A DNA stretch of 64,000 bases from Candidatus Altimarinota bacterium (lineage in GTDB: Bacteria > Patescibacteriota > Gracilibacteria > BD1-5 > UBA2023): contig JALNXF010000002.1 in NCBI GenBank assembly GCA_023230505.1, forward strand, positions 91,348 to 155,347, read 5' to 3'. Below are positions 20,167 through 29,532 of this stretch, one piece after another. The number at the start of each line of letters is the position of its first letter. The first letter of the stretch is position 1. Under the pieces are notes generated by a model. That model saw only the letters and a program-made list of their open reading frames with translations, was not told where the DNA came from and ran no database searches. The position numbers and the translations under genes were made by a program.

Positions 20167-20571
20167 TTAGCCGAAAAGCTTGTCGTGAGCCACGAGGGCA
20201 GCACGCAAGGAATCCAGACTGGAGCCGAGTTCTTCCTCAGAGAGATCGCCGACCATAAGGGAATCGATGAGCACAAAATGTGCGGATTCATCGTTTTCAC
20301 CGGACACCATGGCATACGCATATGGCAGGATGGCAACATTCTGTTTCAGAAGAAGCAAGGACTGCTTCAGGAGTTCCTCGGGATCAGCAGATCCGTCGAA
20401 GTGAGCCACCTCGCAGGAAATGGTGAGCTTGGATTCTTCCATGGTCATGATGACCGGTCGGGAGCCCATAACGATGCCGACGATTCCCTCAGAAAGGATC
20501 TGGGCAGTGTTGCCACGCTTTTCTTCAAGAAAACGTACGAGATCTTCGGGGTTTTGAATGTTTTCATTCAT
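20167..20571 (-). CDS. DUF2170 family protein (YjfI-like)
   Basis: The 134-residue protein matches the length (about 133) and character of YjfI/DUF2170 proteins: an N-terminal LVRFLEEKRGNTAQ helix, a beta-rich middle containing LTISCEVAHF, and FVLIDSLMVGDLSEEELG near the end. The family has no firm function but is co-encoded with PspA-like proteins. A perfect SD, AAGGAG, lies 9 bases before ATG. It sits 65 bases upstream of the pspA-like gene. No TGA; stop TAA. Confidence 0.72.
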   Translation of the reverse strand: MNENIQNPEDLVRFLEEKRGNTAQILSEGIVGIVMGSRPVIMTMEESKLTISCEVAHFDGSADPEELLKQSLLLLKQNVAILPYAYAMVSGENDESAHFVLIDSLMVGDLSEEELGSSLDSLRAALVAHDKLFG

Positions 20572-20600
20572 GGGAATTCTCCTTGAGATTGGGTTTTTGC

Positions 20601-21278
20601 CTAGCAGGCGAGAACTTGGAATTCATTGTTTTTGATTTCATGTCCGTACCAGAGGGTCACAAGACCTCCTAAGTCAGACTCCGCAGAACCTACTTCCAGG
20701 AAAAGTGCCTGGTTGGGTACTTCCGGATTGGTCTGCTTACCTGCTTCAAGAGCATACTCACAGACCGTTGCAAGCAAGGGATAGTTAATTCCACTTGCGG
20801 CTGGGATTTGACGGAATTCACCATCGTACTCGCCAGGTTGTTTCCTGATGTAGGTAAGATCACCAATGGCAAATGCGCCAGTATAGCGCAAATCATTGAG
20901 ACCGGTAAGACCAGGTGGTTGGTCGAAAAACACGTGCTCGGTGTCAGATACCCAGAGAGACGCATTTTTCATAAGGTCATCACGGTTTCCCTTGAGAAAC
21001 TTCGGATCCTCATCATAAATGCGCACACCAAAGGTATCATCGACGATCTTGGCGAAAATAATCTTACGGAAAGTTTCCGATTCGCCAGTAATATCGCAGA
21101 TGATAATCTGAGCCAGGCCTCCGTTGGCCTCGATGGTCTCAATCTGGTTAATCTTGCGATCAACAGGTTTGAGACCGAGACCGGTCTTCATCTGAAGGAT
21201 GAGCGTGCGCTCATCAGTCAGGGTGACAAAATCACCTTTTTTGAGTCTTTTCAGACCCGGAATGGTTGTTATCTCCAT
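20601..21278 (-). CDS. DUF2491 family protein (YjfK-like)
   Basis: The 225-residue protein resembles YjfK/DUF2491 (about 219 residues): an N-terminal LKRLKKGDFVTLTDERT strand pair, a middle VRIYDEDPKFLKG segment, RYTGAFAIGDLTYIR, and a C-terminal LVTLWYGHEI. The function is not known; the family accompanies PspA/YjfI. The SD is CAGGAGA, 7 bases before ATG. It stops at TAG. The protein is soluble and beta-rich. Family assignment rests on length and gene context together with remembered motifs, so moderate certainty. Confidence 0.65.
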   Translation of the reverse strand: MEITTIPGLKRLKKGDFVTLTDERTLILQMKTGLGLKPVDRKINQIETIEANGGLAQIIICDITGESETFRKIIFAKIVDDTFGVRIYDEDPKFLKGNRDDLMKNASLWVSDTEHVFFDQPPGLTGLNDLRYTGAFAIGDLTYIRKQPGEYDGEFRQIPAASGINYPLLATVCEYALEAGKQTNPEVPNQALFLEVGSAESDLGGLVTLWYGHEIKNNEFQVLAC

Positions 21279-21292
21279 ATTTTTCTCCTGAG

Positions 21293-22129
21293 CTAGGGTT
21301 TTTCAGATTTTCACGGAATTTCCTTGAGCCTTTTGATTACGACAATCCCACCAATGACCAGCACAAGTGCGATTACGGTCATAAGAAGGAAGTAGCCGAC
21401 ACCATGACTCTGCTGAACAACCACTGGCTGAACAACGGCGTAATTATTGCGACTCATCAACATATTCATCATCGCAACATCGCGCATGGCATCGTACATA
21501 ATCCATGCTCCACTCGGGCCATAATAGCCGTAGCCACCGTTTCCTTGGTTGTAGACAACTGTAACATTTCTGTTGCCATCCTTAAAGGTAGCTGGAATGT
21601 GCTCCGGACGAGTGGCGGGCTCGCGGTCAAACTTGTTCGTATACTGTGTGGCATACTTTTGCTTGAACGCTGTCTGTGCAGCTTCACGGCTGGTAAACTG
21701 TGTGCCAGACATTGTAGCTTTGTTTGCCAGGGCCTGATCGGTCTTGCTCATAGCCGCCGGAGCAGTGGAAGTTGCGGGCTTGGTGTAAACCGGAGCAGGA
21801 GCTGGGGTTGCAGGCTTGGTGTAAGCCGATGGAGTAGCTGTCGGAATTGCAGGCTTGGTGTAAGCCGATGGAGTAGCTGTCGGAATTGCAGGCTTAACAT
21901 ACGGAGTAGGGGTTGGAGTTGTGGGTTTGGTATAGACTGGGGTAGGAGTAGATACCCGAACCGGAGCTGGAGAAGGAGAACGGAAAGAAGTTACAGTTGC
22001 TCTTCCTCCTCCACCACCACTACCTCCAATACTGCCAGCACGTGCATCGGCATTACCGGCACTTACACCGGAGATGACAAACAGGGACAGTACAAACGAT
22101 GCGATTAACTTATTAAACGGTGTTTTCAT
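21293..22129 (-). CDS. Secreted, Pro/Thr-repeat membrane-anchored protein
   Basis: The protein has an N-terminal signal peptide (basic MKTPFNK, hydrophobic FVLSLFVISGVSAG), a Gly run, then a Pro/Thr/Ala-rich spacer with degenerate repeats of the unit PATPxxxYTKP, including two identical adjacent copies of AIPTATPSAYTKP. A globular part with YGYYGPSGAWIMYD follows, and a C-terminal membrane helix (FLLMTVIALVLVIGGIVVI) with KRLKE after it. Under standard code it stops at TGA 21311-21313 (272 residues); under code 25 that TGA is Gly and the chain adds GKSEKP before TAG 21293 (278 residues). It is first in island 2, with SD GGAGG. It is probably the envelope sensor or anchor for the PspA-type operon. 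Confidence 0.75.
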
Positions 22130-22307
22130 GGTATTCCTCCAATATGGAATGGGTTGGTTGAATTCTTAGAGAATTCATTGTTTCTGGTTGTTTACAAATT
22201 TCAATTACAAAATCTGCAATTGAAAATATAATTCCTATTTCAGTTTATATAAAATACAAGATGTTAAAGAACTTATTTGTAAAATATTTATTTTTGTTTG
22301 TTTGTGA

Positions 22308-22353
22308 TTTATATTTAAAAATATAGTTTTGTCAAATCTTTTTTTGACAAAAC
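22308..22353 (-). promoter_or_regulatory. Island 2 promoter with overlapping palindrome
   Basis: On the minus strand TTGACA (22335-22330) and TATAAA (22313-22308) are separated by 16 bases, about 180 bases before the first island 2 gene. The -35 lies in a perfect 11-base inverted repeat, GTTTTGTCAAA / TTTGACAAAAC (22326-22353, 6-base loop), a plausible operator. The leader downstream (22140-22250) has further inverted repeats: GAATTCTTAGAGAATTC, and CAATTACA paired with TGCAATTG. Confidence 0.6.
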
Positions 22354-22408
22354 TTTTAAAATCTTTTTAAAATAAGAAAATAGAAGTAGAAAATGATAGA
22401 TAATTTCT

Positions 22409-22888
22409 CTAAATCAAACTCCTCGATAAACTCGTAATATAAGCTATAGCTAGCGCATCGGCTGCATCATCTGGAGTTGGGATTGAGTCTAGTTTGTAGA
22501 TAATTTTTAGTGCATTTTGGACTTGTTTTTTGAGGGCACTTCCGCTTCCGCAAATTCCCGATTTTACTTGTAATGGAGTATATTCTAATACTGGAATTCC
22601 ATGAGTAGCTAGAATATATAGCATTGTTCATCTGGCTTGTGCAACATCTATTCAGGTTTTAAGATTTTTAAGAAAAAATAATTTCTCAATTCCACATATA
22701 TCAGGTTTGTATTCTTTAATTAAATTTTCTATATCATTTCAAATAATTCGTATTTTTTCTGAAATATTTGTAAGTGCTTTTGTTTCGATTACTCAATAAT
22801 TCAAAATTTCTATATTTTTTCACTCTTTTTTGATTATTGCAAACCCCGTTGTTGTCGTTCCTGGGTCAATACCTAAAATAATTGACAT
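22409..22888 (-). CDS. ruvC: Holliday junction resolvase RuvC
   Basis: The 159-residue protein has all RuvC catalytic acids: MSIILGIDPGTTTTG (first Asp), GIEKLFFLKN (Glu), and TPDDAADALAIA (paired Asp). It cleaves Holliday junctions as part of RuvABC. The length is typical (about 160-170). The gene reads through TGA codons in conserved regions and stops at TAG. It is a normal native gene that marks the end of the island-2 region; the ~250 bases upstream of island 2 separate them. Confidence 0.93.
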
Positions 22889-22956
22889 ATTTTGATTTTT
22901 ATGTTTTAATATACTTATATTAGTTAAATTATTTAATATTTATTATACAAAATAAT

Positions 22957-23103
22957 ATGTTTGTTGAAACCGTATGTGAAAGTGATATAATTACGAAAAT
23001 TCAAAATTCAAGTAGAGTAAATGAATCTCAAAAACAGGAATTTATCAATCTTATTTGTTATTTCACCCCCTGAGAAATCGAGGAATTAAAATTGCTTATG
23101 TAG
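22957..23103 (+). CDS. Very small hypothetical protein
   Basis: A 48-residue ORF starts MFVETVCESDIITK and contains one TGA(Gly) near its end, then TAG. It is divergent from ruvC. It is acidic with no membrane segment. No family is recognised; it is supported only by an open frame between two minus-strand genes, so it may not be real. Confidence 0.35.
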
Positions 23104-23130
23104 TAATATTAAGTAAATTCCTCAGATTTT

Positions 23131-23176
23131 TTTCTACCTCTATACATTTGTGGAGAGGGTTGGGGTAAGGGTTTTT
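23131..23176 (-). repeat. Dispersed GAGAGGGTTGGGGT element, copy 1
   Basis: This is a degenerate copy of an element also at 29489 and 38851. It lies two bases beyond the stop codon of the minus-strand gene at 23178. On the minus strand it gives a C-rich stem, an imperfect G-rich partner and then AGAAAAAAA, so it probably acts as that gene's terminator. Confidence 0.7.
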
Positions 23177-23177
23177 C

Positions 23178-23960
23178 TTAATAAACTACTGATTGAGACT
23201 CAAGTAAAATATATAATATCGAATTTTTATCAGTATAATCTCACACCATTAATTTTCTAGTTTTTTCTGTTTCTTTGATATTTATTTTTCCAGCATGTCT
23301 TTTTCATCCAAGTACATCACTAGTTATAACTTCAGCAAATAATTTATAAAAATCATCAGATAAAAGCACATCTTTTACTTCTATATATTTATCTAAGTAA
23401 GCAGCAAATGTTTCTCAGTATTCAAACATTTTCTCATCATTTTTTATAGATCTAATAAGATGAAAAAGTCTTCAAACAGATAAATTATATTTTTTGTTTA
23501 CTACTGAATTTAGAGCTTTTTCTATCGGATCATTACTTCTTAGGATTGTTTTTCATTTTTTTACACAAAATTTTCTAAAATTACTTGTAATAAAATGTTC
23601 AATAAAAGAATCAAGTATTTTATGGTAAGAACTCACAACTGCAAATCAATCTAAGTTTGGATTCTTCTTAATATTGTAATAATTTATTTCAGAGTTTGTA
23701 AGATATAATAAAGTTTCTTTTGGAGCATTAAGAAGTAAAATATCTCAGAAATAATTTTGTATTCTCTTTGAAATTATTTGTTCTTGATTTTCTCTTAGGA
23801 ACTCATCTTTATCATCTTGAGTAAGGCTCGATACCCTTCTTCTAGCTATTTTATGAATTTCCTCTTCAACTTCTTTAGTCATCCAATTCATACAAAGACT
23901 AAGTTTTCTTTTTAATTCTTCGTTTTCTTCTTGTAGTTGTTTTAATTGTGTATTGTTCAT
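23178..23960 (-). CDS. Hypothetical protein with N-terminal coiled coil
   Basis: The 260-residue protein begins with a coiled coil (MNNTQLKQLQEENEELKRKL) and is otherwise soluble and helical, with FGDILLLNAPKETLLYLTNS and SVVSSYHKIL-like segments. Three internal glycines are TGA. I recognise no family. It lies directly downstream of def on the same strand (12 bases apart), so the two are probably co-transcribed. The dispersed repeat at its 3' end probably terminates both. Confidence 0.65.
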
Positions 23961-23971
23961 TTTTTTAAAAA

Positions 23972-24475
23972 TTATAAAATATGTTCTTTATGTAAATCTC
24001 ATTTTTTTATTATTCTATCAATAAAAAGTATTCAATCCAAATGGTCTATTTCATGTTGAACTATACGAGAAGCAATTCATTTTAAGAATAAAATATTTTC
24101 TTTTCATTTAGTATCTAGGAAAAATAATTTTATTTCATCTGGTCTTTCAACTTTTAAAATTTCACCAGGAACGCTTAGACATCATTCTTCATCAATACAT
24201 AATTTTTCTCATTTTTCTATGATTTTTGGATTTATCATAAAAATTGTTTTAAAATTATCATCATTATAACTTTTTAAAAGACTTACACAAATAAGTCTTT
24301 TTGATATTCAAATCTGTGGAGCCGCCAATCATACTCATCAATTAGAAGAATTTTTAATAAATTTAACCATTTCTTCTCATATTTTTGAGTATTTTTTTAT
24401 CTCATCTTGTCTTATTTCTTGGCTTACAGTTCTGAGTATCTCATTATTTTTTCAAATCTCTATTTTTATCCTCAT
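23972..24475 (-). CDS. def: Peptide deformylase
   Basis: The 167-residue protein contains the three deformylase motifs in order: GVGLAAPQIG (motif 1), EEGCLSVPG (motif 2, metal-binding Cys) and VQHEIDHLDGILF (motif 3, two metal-binding His). It removes the formyl group from nascent protein N-termini. Length is normal. It is divergent from the murE-like gene, whose start lies about 80 bases away. Read through several TGA codons, including the conserved glycine after HEIDHLD. Confidence 0.93.
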
Positions 24476-24553
24476 AAAAAATACTTTATTTATATGTTTG
24501 ATTTTAAACAAAAATTTTATAAAATCAAATTAATAGTTTTTAATTTAAATAAT

Positions 24554-25855
24554 ATGTCTTTAAATAATATATCATTAAATAATCCAGTTAGAATTTTTTA
24601 TCATTATTTAAGATGAGTTTTGGCAAATTTAATTTATGGAAATCCATCTGCCGATATGATAGTAATTTGAATAACTGGAACAAAATGAAAAACTACGACC
24701 ACAAATATCGTAGCTAACTGACTTAGAAATGCTTGAAAAAAAGTATTTATGTTTTCAACAATTAATTATATGATTTGAGATGAAACATTTGATAATAATC
24801 TCAAAATGACTTCTCCATCGCCATTTATTTTACAAAAGTTGTTAAAAAAAGCTAAAGAAGCAGGTTGTGAATATGCTGTAATCGAGACTTCAAGTCATTC
24901 AATTTATTATAATAGAAATTACTGAATTGATTTTGATGTGGCTGTTTTTACAAATTTAAGCCAAGATCATTTAGATTTGCACAAGACTATGGACGAATAT
25001 GCTAAAGTAAAATACAGATTATTTGAAAATCTCGTAAAATATAGAAGAAAACCTAGAGTGAAAAAAATCTCAATTATTAATCTTGATAGTCCTTATTCTA
25101 ATGTATTTTTGCAAGCAATTGCTGATAATATCTATACATACTGATTAAGTGATGGTGCTCAAATTAAAGCCTTAAATATCTCTTATTGACAAGATGAAAC
25201 TAAATTTGAAATAAAACTTCCATCTAATACCATTAAAATTTCAACTCGCTTAAAATGAGAATTTAATATTTATAATATCCTAGCAGCTACTTGTGTACTT
25301 ATTTCTCAAAAAATTCCACTTGATGCAATTGCAAAAACTATTGAGAATATAAATTGAATTCCTGGAAGATTAGAGGAAGTATCTAATAATTTTTGATTTA
25401 AAATTTTTGTGGATTACGCTCATACTGAAGAATCTCTAAAAAGTGTTTTGTCTACAATAAAACAAATGGAAGGAATTTGAAAAATTATAACTATTTTTTG
25501 AGCTACCTGAGATAGAGATAAGACAAAAAGACCAAAAATGTGAAATGTTGTTGATGAATTGTCTGATTTTATAATTTTAACGGATGATGACACTTATACT
25601 GAAAATTCATTATCTATTATAAAAGATGTCTCAAAATGAATAAAAAGAAAAGAGGGAGAAAATTTTTGGATAATCTCTGATAGAGAGGATGCAATTAGAA
25701 CCGGACTAACAGTAGCTGAACCAAATGATATAATTCTAATAGCTTGAAAATGAGCGGAAACTGCTCAAATTACAAATGCTTGACCTATTCCATGGAGTGA
25801 TGTTTCTATTACTAGAAAAATTTTAATTGAAATGGAAAATAATGAACTTTCTTAA
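24554..25855 (+). CDS. murE: Mur ligase, MurE type (UDP-MurNAc-tripeptide synthetase)
   Basis: The 433-residue protein has the Mur ligase ATP loop IGITGTKGKTTTTN (the second-last P-loop Gly is TGA 24686-24688), the NLSQDHLDLH motif with the carbamylated-lysine region MDEYAKVKYRLF, the FNIYNILAA motif and the C-terminal GRLEEV and VDYAHTEESL, typical of MurE. It adds the third amino acid to the peptidoglycan precursor. The N-terminal UDP-binding domain is short compared with the usual 490-500 residues, so either the start lies upstream or the domain is reduced. Its stop overlaps the convergent HD gene. Confidence 0.87.
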
Positions 25856-26445
25856 AATGATTTAATTTTTTCTTTTAATTTTTTGGTATTTTCTTTTTTA
25901 ATTTGATCTCTTTCACTTTTTGCAGTAAGTGTTTTAAATGAATGTCTTCTCATTAAAATATAAGTTGTTTCAAACCAATCTTTTATGGATATTTCTTGCG
26001 ATGTTATAAGATTTAATTCTTTCTTTACAAGAAGACTTTTTACTATAAAATCTCTTCTTCATAAATTATCAAAATCAGCATCTTGTATAATTTTTTCATA
26101 CTTATTTTTTGCAGGAGAAAACATTATGGTAGCCAAAATCATATCTTCTATTCTTTTTATTCTATCATCTCTAAAATTTATACTTTCTAAATATTTTCTA
26201 GCAATTTTTGCTCCGATTATTTCATTTTGAAAATAAGACTCAACAAATCAAGTATCATGGAAAAGGGCTGCTAAAAGCAAATCTGTTTTCTCCTCAAGAT
26301 ATACAAATTCTTTATCAGCCAAATGTCATACTCTAGAATAAACATCAAGAGTATGATTAATATTATGATATGGATAATGATTTACCCTTTCAAGTAAATT
26401 AATTACATATATTAGGGCTTCATTTATAATTTTTTGTTCATTCAT
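25852..26445 (-). CDS. HD-domain phosphohydrolase
   Basis: The 197-residue protein has the HD signature: YHNINHTLDVY (metal His), LLLAALFHDTG (HD pair) and a later IIQDADFDNLG (Asp). Such proteins hydrolyse phosphate esters of nucleotides or second messengers; the substrate cannot be told. It converges on murE with a 4-base overlap of stop codons. The ATG at 26445 is used because the second ATG four bases later is out of frame. Confidence 0.82.
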
Positions 26446-26510
26446 AAAAGGGAAATAAAATTTATATCTATCATTATGTCATATTTATAGAGATAATGCA
26501 AATTATCTTA

Positions 26511-27200
26511 CTATTCAACAGTATGGAACACTAAATCTTTAATTTTATTCTCAATATCTTCGGTTACTTTAATGTCTCATCAATTTCATCATTTTAGATA
26601 ATTATGTATAATTTCAGTTGACATCATAACTTTACTTGATATTTCCCTTGCAAAATTTTTATATATTTTTAATTGATCATTTTCTGAAAGATTATCAATA
26701 AAAACTCTGTCAAATCTCATCAAAAAACTTTTTTCTTCAGTAATAACTGTTGCCGTTCTTTTAATTTCAGGATTTATAAATCCTATCTCTCAAATTACAC
26801 TTATTTTATCAATAATACAAATTTTGTGTTTGTGTTTATTTTTTCCTCTATAAATTCAGAGTTTTCATCTCAAAAGCACATAAAATACATCACAATTATG
26901 ATCACTTTCATTAATAATTTCAATTCATTTTTTAAGTTCTATAATATTTATTCTTTTCTTTTTTATAGCACTAATTATAATCTTATTATCTAATCATTTA
27001 AAGAAATATGATTTTTCTATAAGTTTAAAAATAATTTCATTTATTGAAATAATATCTTTTGTAAAATCATGTTCTTTTTTTATTCAGTTTTCATCTATAG
27101 CTCAATAATCAGTAAAAAATAATTTTCTATCAAATACTGGTTTTTTAAGTTTTATATTAGGATCTAATATTGGTTCAAGAAATGCTCTACTATCTGCCAT
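26511..27200 (-). CDS. Cyclic-nucleotide-binding domain protein (Crp-like sensor)
   Basis: The 229-residue protein has one cNMP-binding fold: HNCDVFYVLLRGKLGIYRG, then ICIIDKISVIGEIGFINPEIKRTATV, which matches the G-x-h-hGE-hxhhxxxxRxAxh pattern of the phosphate-binding cassette. No helix-turn-helix is evident at the C-terminus, so it may be a sensor rather than a DNA-binding regulator. Neighbours are small unknown genes. Native TGA codons are present. The ligand is unknown. Confidence 0.78.
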
Positions 27201-27308
27201 ACTTAAATAATTAATTTAATAAAAAACATACAATAGTTTTAAACTAAATTGTATGTCTTAAATTAAAGTATATAAATTATTGAATTATATCAATAAATTT
27301 TTTAAAAA

Positions 27309-27611
27309 TTATTCTGAGAGTAAATTTTCCAAAATAATTTCATAAGCATCACTTTTCCTATTTTCCCATGTTTCTAATAAATATCTATCAAAATCTGGAG
27401 ATTGGGAATTATTTATTTTTGAAATAATTTCATCACACAATATTATAACCTCTGGCCACATTCATTTTAAAATTAATTTAAAATATTTTTCCTCACCTTC
27501 TAATAACACTTCGCAAGTTTTTGCACAAACTCAAGCACGCAGTGCATAAATTTGACCTAAAGTTTTCACTTCCTCATTTGGAAAGTCTGGAATATTTAAA
27601 CAAGTTTGCAT
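27309..27611 (-). CDS. Small hypothetical protein
   Basis: A 100-residue acidic, helical ORF begins MQTCLNIPDFPNEEVKTLG and ends LENLLSE-TAA. It has three cysteines (two in VCAKTC) but no complete metal-binding pattern. It contains one TGA(Gly). No family is recognised. It lies between the cNMP-binding and the 70-residue genes on the same strand. Confidence 0.55.
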
Positions 27612-27681
27612 ATTGATAAAATTAAATATAAATTATATCAATATACCTTTTTTAAAAATAAATCAAATTTATTTTGATAAA

Positions 27682-27894
27682 TTATTGCATAATATCAGAA
27701 ACTTTTGTTTTAATTATTCATCTTAAGACAACTTCAGTTATTTCGATTCAGGTAGGAATTGGGTGTAAATCCTCAAAAAATGATATATGCTTTCATCAAA
27801 CTCAGCTTAATTCTTCATTTGAAAAATGATTAGCTAAATAATATTCTCAATCAGAACCAATAACAACAACATCAGTTTCTAAATTTTCAGACAT
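27682..27894 (-). CDS. Small hypothetical protein
   Basis: A 70-residue ORF, MSENLETDVVVIGSDGEYYLANHF..., contains six or so glycines, several as TGA. Its composition is that of a small soluble beta protein. No family is recognised. It is downstream of the methyltransferase at 27958 on the same strand, 63 bases apart. Confidence 0.5.
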
Positions 27895-27957
27895 ATTTAT
27901 GTTTTTAAAAAATAATTAAAATTAATATTAACTAAAAATCACATAAGTCAAATTTAA

Positions 27958-28599
27958 TTATTTTCAAAGTATTGAAATTATATTTCTTTCTCATTCAAAA
28001 ACTCTATTTTCTATAATTTTAAATCATTCTTTTTTAAATAAATTATCTAGTTCTTCAATTTTAAATCAGTGATAAAATCTAAAGAAATCTCAAATTTTAA
28101 TATTAAAATCTTGACTTCATTTTGAGGTTTCTTGGTATTTTTTTAAATTAGAAGGAGATAATAAATTCCAATTAGTCATAAAAATAAATCAACCCTTATT
28201 TAGTATTTTAAGAGTTTTTTGAAGAACTTCTTGTCTTTCTTTTTGGATTTTTAAATGATGGAAAGATGCAATAAAAAATATAAAATCAAAGCTTCTGTCT
28301 AGCTTGTCTAAATTTGTCATATCTAAAACCTCGAAATTATGACCTGGATGTTCTATTTTTGCCTCATTTATCATTCAAACTGACTCATCAATTCACAGAT
28401 AAAATTTGTCTAAACTAAATTGCTTTAGATAATTTAAAAGCCTTCCGTTTCCACATCAAACATCTAAAATTTTATAATTTCAGATGTTTTTGTTTTTTAT
28501 AAAATCCATAAAATAATCCATTTCTGGCCATTTCATAGATTTTCTTGAAGCCGAAAAAGTTTTTGAAAAATTATCATAAGATTGTGTATTTGAAGTCAT
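27958..28599 (-). CDS. SAM-dependent methyltransferase
   Basis: The 213-residue protein is a class I methyltransferase: KILDVGCGNGRLLNYL is motif I, followed by LGIDES (acidic end of strand 2), FEVLDMTNLD (motif II) and FDFIFFIASFHHL (motif III). It belongs to the broad Methyltransf_11/25 group, related to tRNA wobble methyltransferase TRM9-like enzymes (C-terminal KIGDFFRFYHGFKIEEL), but the substrate is uncertain. It is 7 bases upstream of era on the plus coordinate, i.e. immediately downstream in the minus-strand operon. Confidence 0.82.
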
Positions 28600-28605
28600 A
28601 TAAAT

Positions 28606-29454
28606 TTAATTATATAATTTGTTTAGTAGTTTTTTATTTCTTTTCCATTTTGGCATTACCTTTACACGAAGCGATAAAAATATTTTTTTACCTAGAATTT
28701 TTTGTAATTCTAGCCTAGATTCAGTACCAATTTTTGTCAGATTTTCAGCACCTTTTCAAATTATTATTTTTTTCTGAGAATCAGTCTCGGTATAAAGATA
28801 TACTTGAACTTTTAGAAGATTCGGAGTTTCCTCAATTTCCCCGACTTCAAGATAGACTGAATATGGCACTTCCTCCTTAAAATCTGTAAAAATTTTCTCT
28901 CTAATAATTTCTGTAATTCTAGTATAAATATCTTGATCCGTATAATAATCATCATCATAATACGGAAAATCTTCCTTTAAAAAATTCTTAATTTGAGTTA
29001 TTAACTCGCTGTATCAAGTTTTATCTTGAGAAGAAATGTTTAATTTATCAGTTTTTGGAGATTTTACAAGATCTACTTTTGAATAAACTTCAATTATTGG
29101 CGCGCTAACATTTTGTAGAATTTCCTCTATTTCTTGCTCTTCGGCTCAATATTGTCTAGACGAGTCTATAAATCTCACGATAACTTCAGCATTTTTAAGC
29201 GAGCTTAATACATTTTCTCTAAGAATTTCATAAAATCCTTCTTTATTCTCATTTATCCCCGGAGTGTCAAAGAAAATTATTTGAGAATTTTCGTCATTAT
29301 AAATTCATTTAATAACTTTTTGAGTGGTCTGAGGTCTGGCCGAAATTATAGACACTTTCTCATCAAGAAGTGTGTTTATAAAAGTCGATTTCCCCGAATT
29401 TGGCCTTCCTATTAGGGCCACATATCCCACTTTTTTCTTAGTTAAATTTTGCAT
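28606..29454 (-). CDS. era: GTPase Era
   Basis: The 282-residue protein has the Era G-domain motifs: G1 [12 protein letters not shown]2 region [10 protein letters not shown]3 IIFFDTPG, G4-like VYSKVD, and a C-terminal KH domain with [14 protein letters not shown]. Era binds 16S rRNA and assists 30S assembly. The length is close to the usual 300. It precedes the methyltransferase in a minus-strand operon. The C-terminus ends in basic [14 protein letters not shown]. Confidence 0.93.
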
Positions 29455-29488
29455 TATATTATTAATTTAAATTTTAGTTATTACATTA

Positions 29489-29530
29489 TTCTCCCTCTCC
29501 CCTCTGGGGAGAGGGTTGGGGTGATGGCTT
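29489..29530 (-). repeat. Dispersed GAGAGGGTTGGGGT element, copy 2
   Basis: This is the best-formed copy. On the minus strand CCCTCTCCCC and GGGGAGAGGG form a 10-base stem with a 3-base loop, followed by AGAATAA. It begins about 3 bases after the stop codon of the rubredoxin fusion gene and looks like its terminator. Confidence 0.8.
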
Positions 29531-29532
29531 TA

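Noticed and set aside
19550..21296. Plus-strand frames of 206, 133 and 162 codons
   Set aside because: They are antisense to the PspA, DUF2170 and DUF2491-like genes, which have SD sites and family resemblance.
21780..21950. Repeated units that might be a CRISPR array
   Set aside because: They are in-frame Pro/Thr-rich protein repeats inside the island 2 membrane protein, without unique spacers. No CRISPR array or cas gene was seen in the window.
6274..22129. Islands as contamination or assembly chimera
   Set aside because: Two separate islands flanked on both sides by code-25 genes, with coherent promoters and terminators, argue for integration. Only read-level data could exclude chimerism fully, so this is a provisional rejection.
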